From Streptomyces sp. R33 (lineage in GTDB: Bacteria > Actinomycetota > Actinomycetes > Streptomycetales > Streptomycetaceae), in NCBI RefSeq assembly GCF_041200175.1, contig NZ_CP165727.1, forward strand, positions 1,674,001-1,738,000: a DNA stretch of 64,000 bases. The letters run 5' to 3'. A program made the translations under genes and the position numbers. Positions 1-8,654 of the stretch are shown here, piece after piece; position 1 is the stretch's first letter; each line of letters opens with the position of its first letter. The notes beneath the pieces were generated by a model that had not been told where the DNA came from, made no database searches, and saw nothing but the letters and a program-made list of their open reading frames with translations.

Positions 1-26
1 AGGGCCTGCCGGGCGTGCTTGGTCAT
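1..26 (-). CDS. Possible start of a leftward gene, cut by the window edge
   Basis: An ATG on the minus strand at 26-24 opens a reading frame that begins MTKHARQAL and runs off the left edge. Only eight full codons are visible, so no family can be given. The base run in front of it contains a weak purine-rich GAGAG at suitable distance. It would be divergent from the sigma factor gene. Confidence 0.25.
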
Positions 27-292
27 CTGGGCCAGCTCTCATTAGTAGGACTATCTGACCATCTGTAATCCATAGAGATGGACGTCACCAGTCGGGGAAC
101 GGCTCCGGGGCCACCCGGCCCCACCCGGGCGGCCGTTCGCCGCGCCGTTCGACCGTTCACCGCCGGGCGCGCCCGCCCACCGGACGACCGGGGTGCTTGG
201 GCGCAACGCCGGGACAGGACGGTTCCCGGGGCGCTCCGTGCAGGTGAGGGTGGGTCCGTCGGACCCGAACGGACCCCAGGAAGGAGCCACCC
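27..292. promoter_or_regulatory. Divergent intergenic region upstream of the ECF sigma gene
   Basis: The first 60 bases (about 35-95) are clearly less GC-rich than the surroundings, which is typical of a Streptomyces promoter region. The rest is GC-rich leader. A good ribosome-binding site, AAGGAG, lies at 281-286 in front of the GTG start at 293. I see no operator or riboswitch here. Confidence 0.3.
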
Positions 293-832
293 GTGCCCCT
301 CTCCCCCACCCTCCTGCGCACGGATCCCGAGGCACTGGCCGAACTCCAGCGCGACCACGGGCGGGCCCTGTTCGGTTTTCTGCTCGGCCTCACGGCCGGG
401 GACTCCCAGCGCGCCGAGGACCTCGTGCAGGAGACCCTGGTCCGGGCGTGGCAGCACCCGGAGGTGTGGGAGAGCGACCACGAATCCATGCGCCCCTGGC
501 TGTTCACCGTGGCGCGGCGGCTGGCGATCGACGCCCGGCGGGCGCGGCTGTCACGGCCGCAAGAGGTGGACCCGGAGGGGCTGGAGCAGGCGCCCGCGCC
601 CGAGGACGCGGTGGCCGGCTCGGTCACGGCGATCGATGTCCGGCGGGCGGTGGGCTCGCTCGGGCCGGAGCACCGCGAGGTGCTGATGCAGGTCTACTTC
701 CAGGACCGCTCGGTGGCCGAGGCGGCGGCAGAACTCGGGATTCCGGCAGGAACGGTCAAATCCCGTACGTACTACGCGCTGCGCGCCCTCAAGAAGGGAC
801 TCCAGGGGTACGGGTACGGTCTCGGCGCCTGA
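293..832 (+). CDS. ECF-family RNA polymerase sigma factor
   Basis: A 179-residue sigma-70 of the extracytoplasmic-function group directs core polymerase to a small regulon. Region 2 covers about residues 15-85, with the typical AEDLVQETLVRAWQHP helix and the PWLFTVARRLAID segment. Region 4 covers about 112-168 and contains the helix-turn-helix SVAEAAAELGIPAGTVKSR, which reads the -35 element. The GTG start at 293 is chosen because AAGGAG sits 6 bases upstream. ECF sigma factors of this type usually sit just before a zinc-finger (zf-HC2) anti-sigma gene. Here the next gene downstream is an unrelated 171-residue protein, so the controlling partner is either encoded elsewhere or is that unknown protein. 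Family call is secure, regulon unknown. Confidence 0.92.
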   Translation: MPLSPTLLRTDPEALAELQRDHGRALFGFLLGLTAGDSQRAEDLVQETLVRAWQHPEVWESDHESMRPWLFTVARRLAIDARRARLSRPQEVDPEGLEQAPAPEDAVAGSVTAIDVRRAVGSLGPEHREVLMQVYFQDRSVAEAAAELGIPAGTVKSRTYYALRALKKGLQGYGYGLGA

Positions 833-1006
833 GTACCGGGGGGAACCACGCAGCGAACGAACCGAATGCACGCGGATCGGACACAAAGCACATCGAAATC
901 GGCCTCAGAGCGTTCAAGTTGGGTAAACATCCCCCGTTCCGCGCGTCGCTCGGTGAAGGCTCATGGCTGACGACGGGAAGCTCGACGCGCGGGAGAAGGT
1001 GGAACG

Positions 1007-1522
1007 GTGCAGCCCGAGGGTACGAACGGCACCAGTGACGGCGGGCTCGCGGTGCCCATGGCATGGCTCTATGCGGAGTACATCGCCGACGAACTGCTGC
1101 GCACGGGCCGGCTGATCCCGGTCAGTACCCTGGAGTTCCGCGCCGGGCGGGACACGCTCGCGCTGACGATCTACCTCTCCGACGCGGCCGGCGAGCTCTC
1201 CGGGATCCGGGTGGTCTCGCAGCTCGACGAATGGCTGTCGCTGACGGCGTACGGGCACCCCTGGCGCGACTGGGTGCACACCCGGTTCCTCGCGCTGGGT
1301 GAGGACGCGCGGGAACACGGCCGCGGTGAGGACCCGGACCTCGAACTGGCCCGGGCGGCCTGGCGCTGGCTGGACCGCACCGAACTGTTCGCCACCAACC
1401 TCGACCCGGGCCGGCACGGCCACGCCGAGACCCCGACGGGCCTGGACGAGAACGCGCGGGTGTGGACCCCGGCGTGGCAGCTCGGGCTGCCGCTGGGCCA
1501 CTTGGCGATGCACCTGTTCTGA
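1007..1522 (+). CDS. Conserved-looking hypothetical protein, 171 aa
   Basis: A soluble, acidic 171-residue protein that I do not recognise. It has no signal peptide or membrane segment. It is rich in Trp and Leu in its second half (WRWLDRTELF, WTPAWQLGLPLGHLAMHLF) and contains an RxxRDTLALTIYL strand-like segment near residue 45, which suggests a compact alpha/beta fold. The GTG at 1007 is preceded by GGGAGAAGG, and codon use is normal for the region, so it is likely a real gene. It lies 174 bases after the ECF sigma gene in the place where an anti-sigma factor is often found, but it has no CxxC or HxxxC zinc signature. Confidence 0.75.
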   Translation: MQPEGTNGTSDGGLAVPMAWLYAEYIADELLRTGRLIPVSTLEFRAGRDTLALTIYLSDAAGELSGIRVVSQLDEWLSLTAYGHPWRDWVHTRFLALGEDAREHGRGEDPDLELARAAWRWLDRTELFATNLDPGRHGHAETPTGLDENARVWTPAWQLGLPLGHLAMHLF

Positions 1523-1545
1523 CGCGGGCCCCCGGGGGGGCGGAC

Positions 1546-1995
1546 TCAACCGGGCCGTTGATGCGAACCCGGCGCCTCGGCCGGATCCATCACCAGGCCG
1601 GTGAAATCGGCCTCGTTGCGCTCGGCCCGGGTGACGTACCACCGGGCGATCAGCCACATCACCGGGTACACCACCAGGCCGAGCGCCACCCAGACCAGCG
1701 GCCCCGACGCGGAGCGCGGCAGCGCGAACAGCACCGGCAGCGTCCCGACGAGCAGGGCGAGGGCGCCCAGCGCGCCGAGCCCGGCCCTGAGCTGGCTGCG
1801 CATGAGGGCCCGTACGTAGGTGGCACCGAGGGTGGTCTGCTCGGAGATCTCCGAACGGGCCGGGGTGTGCGCGGGCGGGCGGCGGCGGGTGCCCCGGGGC
1901 ACGCCCGTGACGATCTCCCGCCGGGGCGAGGGCGGCTGCTGGTGCTGCGGCTGCGGCTCGGCCATGGGGCCGGAGTCTACGCAGGGGGACGTCAT
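1546..1995 (-). CDS. Small two-helix membrane protein, DUF485-like
   Basis: A 149-residue protein with a proline- and glutamine-rich cytosolic N-terminus and two hydrophobic segments of about 20 residues (LGALGALALLVGTLPVLFAL and a second around VALGLVVYPVMWLIARWYV), followed by RAERNEADFTGLV. That arrangement resembles the DUF485 family of small proteins that accompany solute symporters. No symporter is next to it here. I chose the ATG at 1995 because it forms an ATGA overlap with the stop of the upstream DNA glycosylase gene, implying translational coupling. The ATG at 1965 is an alternative that would remove ten residues. Family assignment is tentative. Confidence 0.65.
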   Translation of the reverse strand: MTSPCVDSGPMAEPQPQHQQPPSPRREIVTGVPRGTRRRPPAHTPARSEISEQTTLGATYVRALMRSQLRAGLGALGALALLVGTLPVLFALPRSASGPLVWVALGLVVYPVMWLIARWYVTRAERNEADFTGLVMDPAEAPGSHQRPG

Positions 1996-2852
1996 TTGAG
2001 GAGACGGGACAGCCTCCGGTCGGCGAGCGGCTTGCCGCCGGTCTGGCAGGTCGGGCAGTACTGGAGCGAGGAGTCGGCGAACGAGACCGAGCGGACGGTG
2101 TCCCCGCACACCGGGCACGGCTCCCCGTCCCGGCCGTGCACCTGCAGTCCGCTCTTCTTCTCGGCCTTGAGGTGGCCGGCGGCCACGCCGTGCGCGCGGT
2201 CGACGGCCTCGCGCAAGGTCCGCCGGACGGCCTCGTACAAGTGGGTGACCTGCTCCTCGTCGAAGGAGGCGGCCAGCTTGAAGGGCGAGACCTTGGCCGC
2301 GTGCAGGATCTCGTCGCTGTAGGCGTTCCCGATGCCCGCGATGACGCCCTGATCGCGCAGCACGCCCTTGATCTGCCGCCGCTCCCCGGCGAGGAGCGCG
2401 GCGAACGCGTCCCGGTCGAAGCCCTCGGCGAGCGGGTCCGGGCCGAGGCGGGCGATGCCGGGGACCTCCTGGGGGTCGCGCACGACGTACACCGCGAGGC
2501 GCTTTTGGGTGCCCGCCTCGGTGAGGTCGAAGCCGCCGCCGCCCTCCAGGACGACGCGCAGCGCGAGCGGCCCCTTGCCGGGGCGCGGGGGCCGCTCGGG
2601 CAGCGTGTCCTGCCAGCGGAGCCAGCCGGCCCGGGCCAGGTGGGTGACGAGGTGGAGCTCACCGATCCGGATCGCCAGGAACTTGCCGTACCGGGCGGTG
2701 GCCCCGGCCGGCTGCCCTTCGAGGGCGCTCAGCGGCGGGTCGTACGTCTTGAGCACGCTGACGGCCAGCGGGAGGACGCGCTCCACCACCCGCCCGGCGA
2801 GGTGTTCGTCGAGGAACTCCCGCAGGGCCTCGACCTCGGGCAACTCGGGCAT
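1992..2852 (-). CDS. Fpg/Nei-family DNA glycosylase (base-excision repair)
   Basis: A 286-residue bifunctional glycosylase/AP lyase that removes oxidised bases such as 8-oxoguanine. The N-terminus is MPELPEVE, which supplies the catalytic Pro2 and Glu3 after Met removal, so the start is certain. The conserved Lys in ARYGKFLAI is present. The helix-two-turn-helix domain contains IAGIGNAYSDEILHAAKVSP, and a C-terminal zinc finger of the C-x2-C-x16-C-x2-C kind starts at CPVC near residue 246. The finger loop reads FADSSLQYCP rather than the GRSTYFCP of classical MutM, and a tail of about 15 residues follows the last Cys, so it may be one of the actinobacterial Fpg/Nei paralogues rather than MutM itself. 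Confidence 0.88.
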   Translation of the reverse strand: MPELPEVEALREFLDEHLAGRVVERVLPLAVSVLKTYDPPLSALEGQPAGATARYGKFLAIRIGELHLVTHLARAGWLRWQDTLPERPPRPGKGPLALRVVLEGGGGFDLTEAGTQKRLAVYVVRDPQEVPGIARLGPDPLAEGFDRDAFAALLAGERRQIKGVLRDQGVIAGIGNAYSDEILHAAKVSPFKLAASFDEEQVTHLYEAVRRTLREAVDRAHGVAAGHLKAEKKSGLQVHGRDGEPCPVCGDTVRSVSFADSSLQYCPTCQTGGKPLADRRLSRLLK

Positions 2853-2884
2853 GCCCCCAGCCTGCCGCGCGAGCCCCGCCCCGG

Positions 2885-4135
2885 CTACCCGAAGCGGGAA
2901 CTGCGTACCGGACCGCAGGAGCGGACACGGTCGCGCGGACCGTCGAGCCATCCCGCGGCGACGGCGGCGGTGAAGCCGCGCAGCGCCTCGTCGGGGTCGG
3001 CGGGGGTCTGCCCGTCGCCCCCGTCCGGGGCCGGGTCGGCGGTGACGATGTCGCGGGCGATCTCCTCGACGGGCCGGGTGTCGGCGGGCCGCTGCCCGTT
3101 CTCCGCCCACGGTGCCACGGTGTGCTGGGCCAGCAGGCCGCTGACGTCGGCGGTCACCGCCGGCGGGTCGGTCCAGCAGGTGGCGTGCTCGTACAGCACG
3201 TGGCCGTCCGTGCGCTCGTGCAGGCTGAACAGCAGCTCGGGGTCGTGTGCGTTCAGATCGTACGCGACGACGAGGGTGTCCGGGCGCGCCGGATCGTAGG
3301 GTACGGCGGGCAGCCCGAGCAGTTCGGCGGCCGCCAGCCCGATGACCGTGCAGGCCCGGCCTGGCAGGATCGACACGCTGGCGGGACGACGGCCGGCCGC
3401 GTCCAGGACGAGCCCGAGCCGGTCGATGCCGCGACGGCAGAGGGCGGGGTCGTCGCCGAGGTAGGCGTAGCGGCCGGTCATGCCGGCGTCGAAGCCGTAC
3501 GGGGAGAGGGTGGCCAGGAGGCCGCCGGTCAGGGCGAAGTGCCAGCCGCGCAGGTCCTGACCGCCGAGGCCGCCGGCCGCCTCGGCGAGAGCGGCCCGGG
3601 AGAGGATCCGCCGCTGGCGGGCCCGGGCGCCGAGCCACATGGGGTCCTCGGGGTCCGCAAGGCCCGCGGCCGTCCGGCGCGCGGTGTCGAGGTCGCCCGC
3701 GAAGAGGGCGTTGTGGACGAGCAGGTACCCCTCGGGCCAGGGCGCCAGCCCGGGCCCGCGCCCCGCGAGCAGCGCGGCGGCCTCGCCGTGCCGCTGCTCG
3801 TCCTCGAGGGCGGAGACCAGCTCCTGGAGCAGCCGCCGGGAATCGGGTACCAGGGCGAGCGCCTGGCGCAGCGGGGCCACGGCGAGGAAGGGGATCCCGC
3901 GCTCGACGCAGCCGTAGCCGAAGTCGTAGAGCGCCTGGGGGCTCCGGGGCTTCTTGGCGGCGGCCTTCGCGGCCTTCGCGAGATCGTCGAACCCGGCTGC
4001 TTCGGCCAGGTATTTCGCCGCCTTCGCGAGGTCGGCCAGGGGCGCGGTCTCCGCGTGCGGTCGCAGGCTCCGTACGGCCCCGGGAAGATCTCCGGCCTTG
4101 ATCAGCCGGCGGACGTCATCAGTCATCTGGGTCAT
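2885..4135 (-). CDS. TPR-like repeat protein of unknown function, 416 aa
   Basis: The N-terminal 150 residues are helical, alanine- and leucine-rich and repeat-like (AKAAKYLAEAAGFDDLAKAAKAAAKK, then a VPDSRRLLQELVSALEDE segment), which resembles tetratricopeptide repeats. The C-terminal 230 residues form a different domain with patterns such as VVAYDLNAHDPELLFSLHERTDGHVLYEHATCWTD that I cannot assign. No signal peptide or membrane segment. The ATG at 4135 begins MTQMTDDV; a second ATG nine bases on (4126) is equally possible because neither has a strong ribosome-binding site. It lies between the glycosylase and the PP2C switch protein on the same strand, with about 30-70 bases between genes. 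Confidence 0.7.
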   Translation of the reverse strand: MTQMTDDVRRLIKAGDLPGAVRSLRPHAETAPLADLAKAAKYLAEAAGFDDLAKAAKAAAKKPRSPQALYDFGYGCVERGIPFLAVAPLRQALALVPDSRRLLQELVSALEDEQRHGEAAALLAGRGPGLAPWPEGYLLVHNALFAGDLDTARRTAAGLADPEDPMWLGARARQRRILSRAALAEAAGGLGGQDLRGWHFALTGGLLATLSPYGFDAGMTGRYAYLGDDPALCRRGIDRLGLVLDAAGRRPASVSILPGRACTVIGLAAAELLGLPAVPYDPARPDTLVVAYDLNAHDPELLFSLHERTDGHVLYEHATCWTDPPAVTADVSGLLAQHTVAPWAENGQRPADTRPVEEIARDIVTADPAPDGGDGQTPADPDEALRGFTAAVAAGWLDGPRDRVRSCGPVRSSRFG

Positions 4136-4207
4136 CACGATGATCGTCCGGCATCGCCGCGCCCCGCAGCAACGCATTTCGTGCCGGTCGGAACCTCGCG
4201 ACGCGGG

Positions 4208-6253
4208 TCAGGACATGACGAACTCGCACCAGACGCATTTGCCGCTGCCCCGGGGTTCCACGCCCCAGACGTCCGCCAGGCGGTCCACCAGCATCAGGCC
4301 GCGGCCCGACACGCCCGATTCGCCTGCCTCGCGGCGTCGGGGCAGGGCACTGGAGCGGTCCTCGACCTCGACGCGGAGCCTGCGCTGCGCGCCCGGCAGG
4401 ACCCGGAGGGTCACGATCGCCGGGCCGTCCGTGTGCATCAGGGCGTTCACGATGAGCTCGTCCGCGACGAGTTCGATCTCGTCGGACCGTTCCCGCGCGC
4501 CCCACGAACGGACCGCCGCGCCGATCATGTGGCGGGCCGCGACCAGGGCTTCCGGGTCTCCCGGGGCCACGTGCTGCTGCAGGCGGCCGCCGCCCCCCGG
4601 GGCCTCCTCCGCCTGGCGGCGCAGCAGGAGCAGCGCCATGTCGTCGTCGCCGCCCCGCTCGTCGATCACCCCGCACAGCCGGTCCGCCAGCCGTGGCAGG
4701 TCCGCCGGTCCGCTCCGGACGAGCGCGGTCAGCAGCTGGATCCCGTCGTCCAGGTCGGCGCCGGGGTGTTCCACCAGGCCGTCCGTGCAGAGCAGGAGCG
4801 TTTCCCCCGGGTCCAGTTCCAGGGTGGTCACCGGGTACTCCAGGCGGCCGAACTCCGCCGAGAGGCCCAGCGGCATCCCGCCCTCCACCGGCAGCCTCCG
4901 GCAGTCCCCGTCCCGGGTGCGCAGCAGCGGGTCGATGTGCCCGGCCCGGACCAGCTGCAGCACGCCCGTGGTGAGGTCGGCCTCCACGTACGTGCAGGTC
5001 GCGAAGCGGTCGGTGTCGAGTTCGTGCAGGAAGACCGAGGCCCGGGCCATGACGGTGCCCGGCGAGTGGCCTTCTGCTGCGTACGCGCGCAGCACGATCC
5101 GCAGTTGGCCCATGACCGCCGCCGCGTGCGTGTCGTGGCCCTGGACGTCGCCGATGACCGCCCCGACCCGGCCTCCCGGCAGCGGGACGACGTCGTACCA
5201 GTCGCCGCCGATGTCCTGGCCCATCCGGGCGGAGCGGTACCGTACGGCGATCTCCCCGCCCGGCACGGAGGGGATCCGGCGCGGGAGCATCGCCTGCTGG
5301 AGGCCTTCCGCCAGGTCGTGCTCCTGTTCCAGCAGCATCGCCCGCTGGAGGCTCTGCGCGATGCTGCTGCCCAGTGCGACCAGCAGGTTCCGCTCTTCCT
5401 GGGTGAAGCCGTCCTTGTCCTGGTAGAGCAGTCCGATCGCGCCGATGGGGCGGGCCTGGGCGATCAGCGGCAGGTAGGCGGCCGCCGAGATGTCCATGGA
5501 GGAGATCTTCGACCACAGCTCGGGATAGCCCTCGGCGAACTCCTTCGCGGAGTCGAGGAACCGCGGTTGCAGCGAGCGGACGACCTCGCTCATCGGGTAC
5601 TGCTCGTCGATCCGGGTGTACCGGGTTCCGGGTACGAAACTGTCCTGCGGTCCCTCGGCCACGAGGTGGATCCGCCCGGCCTCGACCAGGCCCATGACCA
5701 TGCCCATGGAGCCGAGCCGCTCCAGGCCGTGGGCGTCGCCGATGACGTCGATGACGTCCCGCACCGTCCGGGCGTGGGCGAGCGCGGCGGTGGTGCTCTC
5801 GACGACCGAGGTCTGGCGGCGCCGTTCCTCGTCGAGGCCGAGGCGTTCCGCCGAGTGGCTGAGCTCCTCGGTGGCGTCGCGGACGATGCCGATGATCCGG
5901 AACGGGCGGCCGTCGGGGCCGCGCATGACCCGGCCCTGGGTGTGCGTCCAGCGCAGCCGGCCGTCCTGGCAGCGGATCCGGAAGTAGGCGCCGTAGTTGT
6001 CCTCGGCGCTCTTGAGTGCGCTGGAGACGAGGGCGTCGAGCCGGGTCGCCTCGCTGTGCGGGACGCGCGGGGCGAGGGATTCGGGCCGTCCGTCGTATTC
6101 CTCGGGCGTCATGTCGTAGACGTCGAGGGCTGCTGCGTCCATGTGCAGGAGACCGGTGTCCAGGTCCCAGTCGAAACTGCCCATGCGGTTCAGCGAGAGC
6201 GACCGGTCCGGGTGTGCGGGCCAGTCGTCCGGCAGCGATACGGTGGTCGGCAC
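4208..6253 (-). CDS. PAS-GAF-PP2C phosphatase with C-terminal RsbW-like ATPase domain
   Basis: A 681-residue signalling protein of the Streptomyces RsbU/RsbW type, expected to control sigma factors by dephosphorylating or phosphorylating anti-anti-sigma proteins. In order: PAS with PAC motif (about 20-150, LRWTHTQGRVMRG), GAF (about 170-310), SpoIIE/PP2C phosphatase (about 325-545, with GGDWYDVVPLPGGR and GDVQGHD metal-binding motifs and LLLCTDGLVE), and a HATPase_c domain (about 560-680, ELVADELIVNALMHT as N-box and SGRGLMLVDRLAD). A GTG at 6253 is taken as start; an internal Met about ten codons later (MGSFDWDL) is possible. It is monocistronic and diverges by about 25 bases from the 3' end of the lipoprotein gene that lies upstream on the same strand. 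Confidence 0.9.
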   Translation of the reverse strand: MPTTVSLPDDWPAHPDRSLSLNRMGSFDWDLDTGLLHMDAAALDVYDMTPEEYDGRPESLAPRVPHSEATRLDALVSSALKSAEDNYGAYFRIRCQDGRLRWTHTQGRVMRGPDGRPFRIIGIVRDATEELSHSAERLGLDEERRRQTSVVESTTAALAHARTVRDVIDVIGDAHGLERLGSMGMVMGLVEAGRIHLVAEGPQDSFVPGTRYTRIDEQYPMSEVVRSLQPRFLDSAKEFAEGYPELWSKISSMDISAAAYLPLIAQARPIGAIGLLYQDKDGFTQEERNLLVALGSSIAQSLQRAMLLEQEHDLAEGLQQAMLPRRIPSVPGGEIAVRYRSARMGQDIGGDWYDVVPLPGGRVGAVIGDVQGHDTHAAAVMGQLRIVLRAYAAEGHSPGTVMARASVFLHELDTDRFATCTYVEADLTTGVLQLVRAGHIDPLLRTRDGDCRRLPVEGGMPLGLSAEFGRLEYPVTTLELDPGETLLLCTDGLVEHPGADLDDGIQLLTALVRSGPADLPRLADRLCGVIDERGGDDDMALLLLRRQAEEAPGGGGRLQQHVAPGDPEALVAARHMIGAAVRSWGARERSDEIELVADELIVNALMHTDGPAIVTLRVLPGAQRRLRVEVEDRSSALPRRREAGESGVSGRGLMLVDRLADVWGVEPRGSGKCVWCEFVMS

Positions 6254-6278
6254 CGATCCACCATGACACACGGGCCGG

Positions 6279-7604
6279 TCAGGCGCTCTCCAGCGAGCGG
6301 GCGGCGTCCGCGAGCGGCTTGCGCAGGTCCGGGCCGCCGAAGGGGTCGCGCGGGGCGAACGGGTCGTCGGTGTCGTACGGGGCGTTCGGCGGCTGCATCG
6401 GGCCGCCGGAGTCCGGCGGGATCCCCGGGTCGCCCGGGACCTGCGGAGACAGGTCGGAGGGGACGTCCGAGAGGGCGTCCGGGGGGACGTCGCCCGGCAG
6501 GTTACCGGGGGCATCGGGCCGCGGACGCGCCGGCGGCTGCGCGGGCTGCTGCCGCTGCGGGGCCGGCTGCCTGCCCGCGTCCGGCCGGTCCGGCCCGGCC
6601 TGCTCCCCCTGCGGTACGCAGTCCGTGGCCTGGGGGGCCGGGACGCCGGCGGGACCGCCCGGCGGCTTCGGCGGGGCCGGCGGCGCGGGCGGCGCGGTCC
6701 GGGCCAGGCCGTTCGTGCCCGCGTTCGCGCCGGTGTCCGTCTCGGGCGGCGCACACGGCTCCGGCGAGGCGGCTGCCGGCGACAGGGGGCCTGCGGGGAT
6801 GCCGTCCGCCGGGTTGTACGCGGGCACGACCTGCGGGGTGCGGTCCTGGGCCCCGTTGTCGCCGGTCTTGCGCTCGAGCCAGGTGTTGTCGGCGATGTTG
6901 GCGATGACCAGGCTCTTGACCGGGTTCGGGGTCGGTTCGATGACGATGACCTGCTGGGTCTGGTAGCCGCTCCACTGGTCCCCCTTGACCACCGGGGAGC
7001 CCTTGGGGGCGCGCGGCGCGAGCAGCGGATTGCCGCAGGCGCACCGGACGCGCGGCATGCCGTGGTCGTCGACGAGGACGGCGGTGCCGGCCTGCAGGAC
7101 GGACTGGAAGCCGGCCGCGCGGCCGTCGCGGAAGGCGTGGCTCGTGACCCGGGTGTCGGCGCGGAGCACGACCGGGGTGAGGCTGCGCAGGAACTCCGGG
7201 ATCTTCGACGTCTCGATGGAGGCGGCCTGGGCGAAGGCCTTCGCCTTGGTGTCGTCCTCGGTGAGGGTGCGCAGCTGCTGTTCCACGTCGCAGCTGCCCA
7301 GCCGCTGGGTGCCGCCGTACAGGCCGGGGGTGGCCGCGTTGACGGTCCGGATGCCCTGGCCGGTCGGGTTGGGCAGCGGGGGCTGCGCGGGGGCGGACTC
7401 GCGGGTGGCGGACGAGGTGGTGAAGGGGTCGGGCCCGGCCATGGCCACGGGCTGGAGCAGGACCTCTTGGCTCTCGGGTCCGGGCGCGCTCTTGGGCTCC
7501 TCGGTGCTGCCGCAGGCCGCGGCGAGCAGACCGAGGAGGGTGAAGAGGGCTGCGCGGGCCGGTGTATGACGACGCGGCGCCTGACGGGGTGTCCGTACGT
7601 GCAC
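6279..7604 (-). CDS. Secreted lipoprotein, DUF6777-like
   Basis: A 441-residue exported lipoprotein of unknown role. Residues 1-32 form a signal peptide with basic start and the lipobox LLAAACGS, so Cys31 or so should be lipidated. The next 220 residues make the conserved domain, recognisable by QEVLLQPVAMAGPDPFT, TPGLYGGT and a CACGNPL segment, which I associate with DUF6777 of actinobacteria. The last 180 residues are a long proline-, asparagine- and aspartate-rich linker, suggesting a wall-spanning tail. The GTG at 7604 has AGGGAG nine bases upstream. The promoter must lie in the shared region up to 7787, next to the palindromes described separately. Confidence 0.82.
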   Translation of the reverse strand: MHVRTPRQAPRRHTPARAALFTLLGLLAAACGSTEEPKSAPGPESQEVLLQPVAMAGPDPFTTSSATRESAPAQPPLPNPTGQGIRTVNAATPGLYGGTQRLGSCDVEQQLRTLTEDDTKAKAFAQAASIETSKIPEFLRSLTPVVLRADTRVTSHAFRDGRAAGFQSVLQAGTAVLVDDHGMPRVRCACGNPLLAPRAPKGSPVVKGDQWSGYQTQQVIVIEPTPNPVKSLVIANIADNTWLERKTGDNGAQDRTPQVVPAYNPADGIPAGPLSPAAASPEPCAPPETDTGANAGTNGLARTAPPAPPAPPKPPGGPAGVPAPQATDCVPQGEQAGPDRPDAGRQPAPQRQQPAQPPARPRPDAPGNLPGDVPPDALSDVPSDLSPQVPGDPGIPPDSGGPMQPPNAPYDTDDPFAPRDPFGGPDLRKPLADAARSLESA

Positions 7605-7700
7605 TTTGAATCTCCCTTTTCGCCCCGGTTGCTCCCTCTTGTCTGCCGCATGTACGGGACGGCCGCAACCGGAGCGTCGGGACGGAGGCAGGGCGAGGTC

Positions 7701-7755
7701 TTGAACATGTTCAAGGAACCTCGTAGGGTCACGACCGTGAGTTGAACGTGTTCAA
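7701..7755. promoter_or_regulatory. Two tandem copies of a TTGAAC-N2-GTTCAA palindrome
   Basis: TTGAACATGTTCAA at 7701-7714 is a perfect 14-bp palindrome. TTGAACGTGTTCAA at 7742-7755 has the same arms. Centres are 41 bp apart, close to four helical turns, so two dimers could bind on one DNA face. The copies lie 33-100 bases before the GTG of the YndJ gene and 97-151 bases before the divergent lipoprotein gene. That is the expected layout for a repressor operator. The regulator is not encoded next to it. Confidence 0.7.
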
Positions 7756-7787
7756 AGCGTTCGGCCGCGTCCGGAGGGGAGTCCACG

Positions 7788-8654
7788 GTGACGGTACTGG
7801 TGCATCTGATCGTCACGCTCGGCATGCTCTACGTCGTCCCCGCCGGCCTCCGCCTGATCGACCCGGCCGGGCTGCGCGGGATCGCGCGGATCTGGCCGCT
7901 GCTCGCCGCCCCCGGGGCCCTGTGCCTCTGGCTGCCGCGCGGCGCAGCCGCGACGGTGCTCGCCGCTCTGTACGCCGCGGCCGCCCTGGCGCTCGCCGCC
8001 CGGGCCCCGGCCCGGCTGCTGCGGGCCCTGCGGATGCCGGCCGCCGGAAGGCGCACGCCCGCGCCGGCCGAGATCGCCGTGTTCACCGCGCTGGTCTCGC
8101 CCTCGGTCGCCGGGACCGCCCTCGTCGCCGAGCGCGCCGGGTACCGGCTGTTCGGCTTCGACCTGGACATCCTGGCGCTGACCGTGCCGCACTTCCACTT
8201 CGCCGGGTTCACGGCCGCCCTGGTCGCCGGGCTGGTGTGCCGGGCCGCCTCGCCCGCGCACGGCACGGCACTGTCGCGCTGGGCGGCGTACAGCGTCCCC
8301 GCCGGGACCCTGCTCGTCCTCCTCGGCTACTTCGTCGACGACTGGGCGGAGCTGGCGGGCGCGGTCGTGCTCACCGGCGGGATGTGGGCGGTGGCGCTGC
8401 TGACCTGGCGGGAGATCCGGCCCGCCGCCGGGGACCGCACCACCGGGGCGATGCTCGCGACCTCGGCCGCGGTCCTGGTGGCCACGATGCTGCTCGCGCT
8501 GTGGTGGGCGCTCGGCGAGGCGACCGGGATCACGCACCCCACCCTGACCTGGATGGCCGCCACCCACGGCCTCGGCAATGCGCTCGGTTTCGCCCTGTGC
8601 TCGGTGCTGGCCTGGCGCCGGCTGACCGTCGACCGAATGGAGATCACCCCATGA
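7788..8654 (+). CDS. YndJ-family integral membrane protein
   Basis: A 288-residue protein with about nine hydrophobic segments throughout, starting MTVLVHLIVTLGMLYVVPAGL. It carries the TVPHFHFAGF and THPTLTWMAATHGLGNALGF motifs that mark the YndJ family of uncharacterised membrane proteins. The histidines in these motifs look like a metal or redox site, but the function is not known. The GTG at 7788 has GGAGGGGAG about seven bases upstream. It overlaps the following DUF1990 gene by ATGA, so the two are co-translated; the YndJ/DUF1990 pairing is common in bacteria. Confidence 0.85.
   Translation: MTVLVHLIVTLGMLYVVPAGLRLIDPAGLRGIARIWPLLAAPGALCLWLPRGAAATVLAALYAAAALALAARAPARLLRALRMPAAGRRTPAPAEIAVFTALVSPSVAGTALVAERAGYRLFGFDLDILALTVPHFHFAGFTAALVAGLVCRAASPAHGTALSRWAAYSVPAGTLLVLLGYFVDDWAELAGAVVLTGGMWAVALLTWREIRPAAGDRTTGAMLATSAAVLVATMLLALWWALGEATGITHPTLTWMAATHGLGNALGFALCSVLAWRRLTVDRMEITP

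Noticed and set aside
3122..6907. A 1261-codon rightward open frame antisense to three genes
   Set aside because: It mirrors the TPR-like, phosphatase and lipoprotein genes, has no motif or ribosome-binding site, and shows the Arg/Gly/Asp bias of antisense high-GC DNA.
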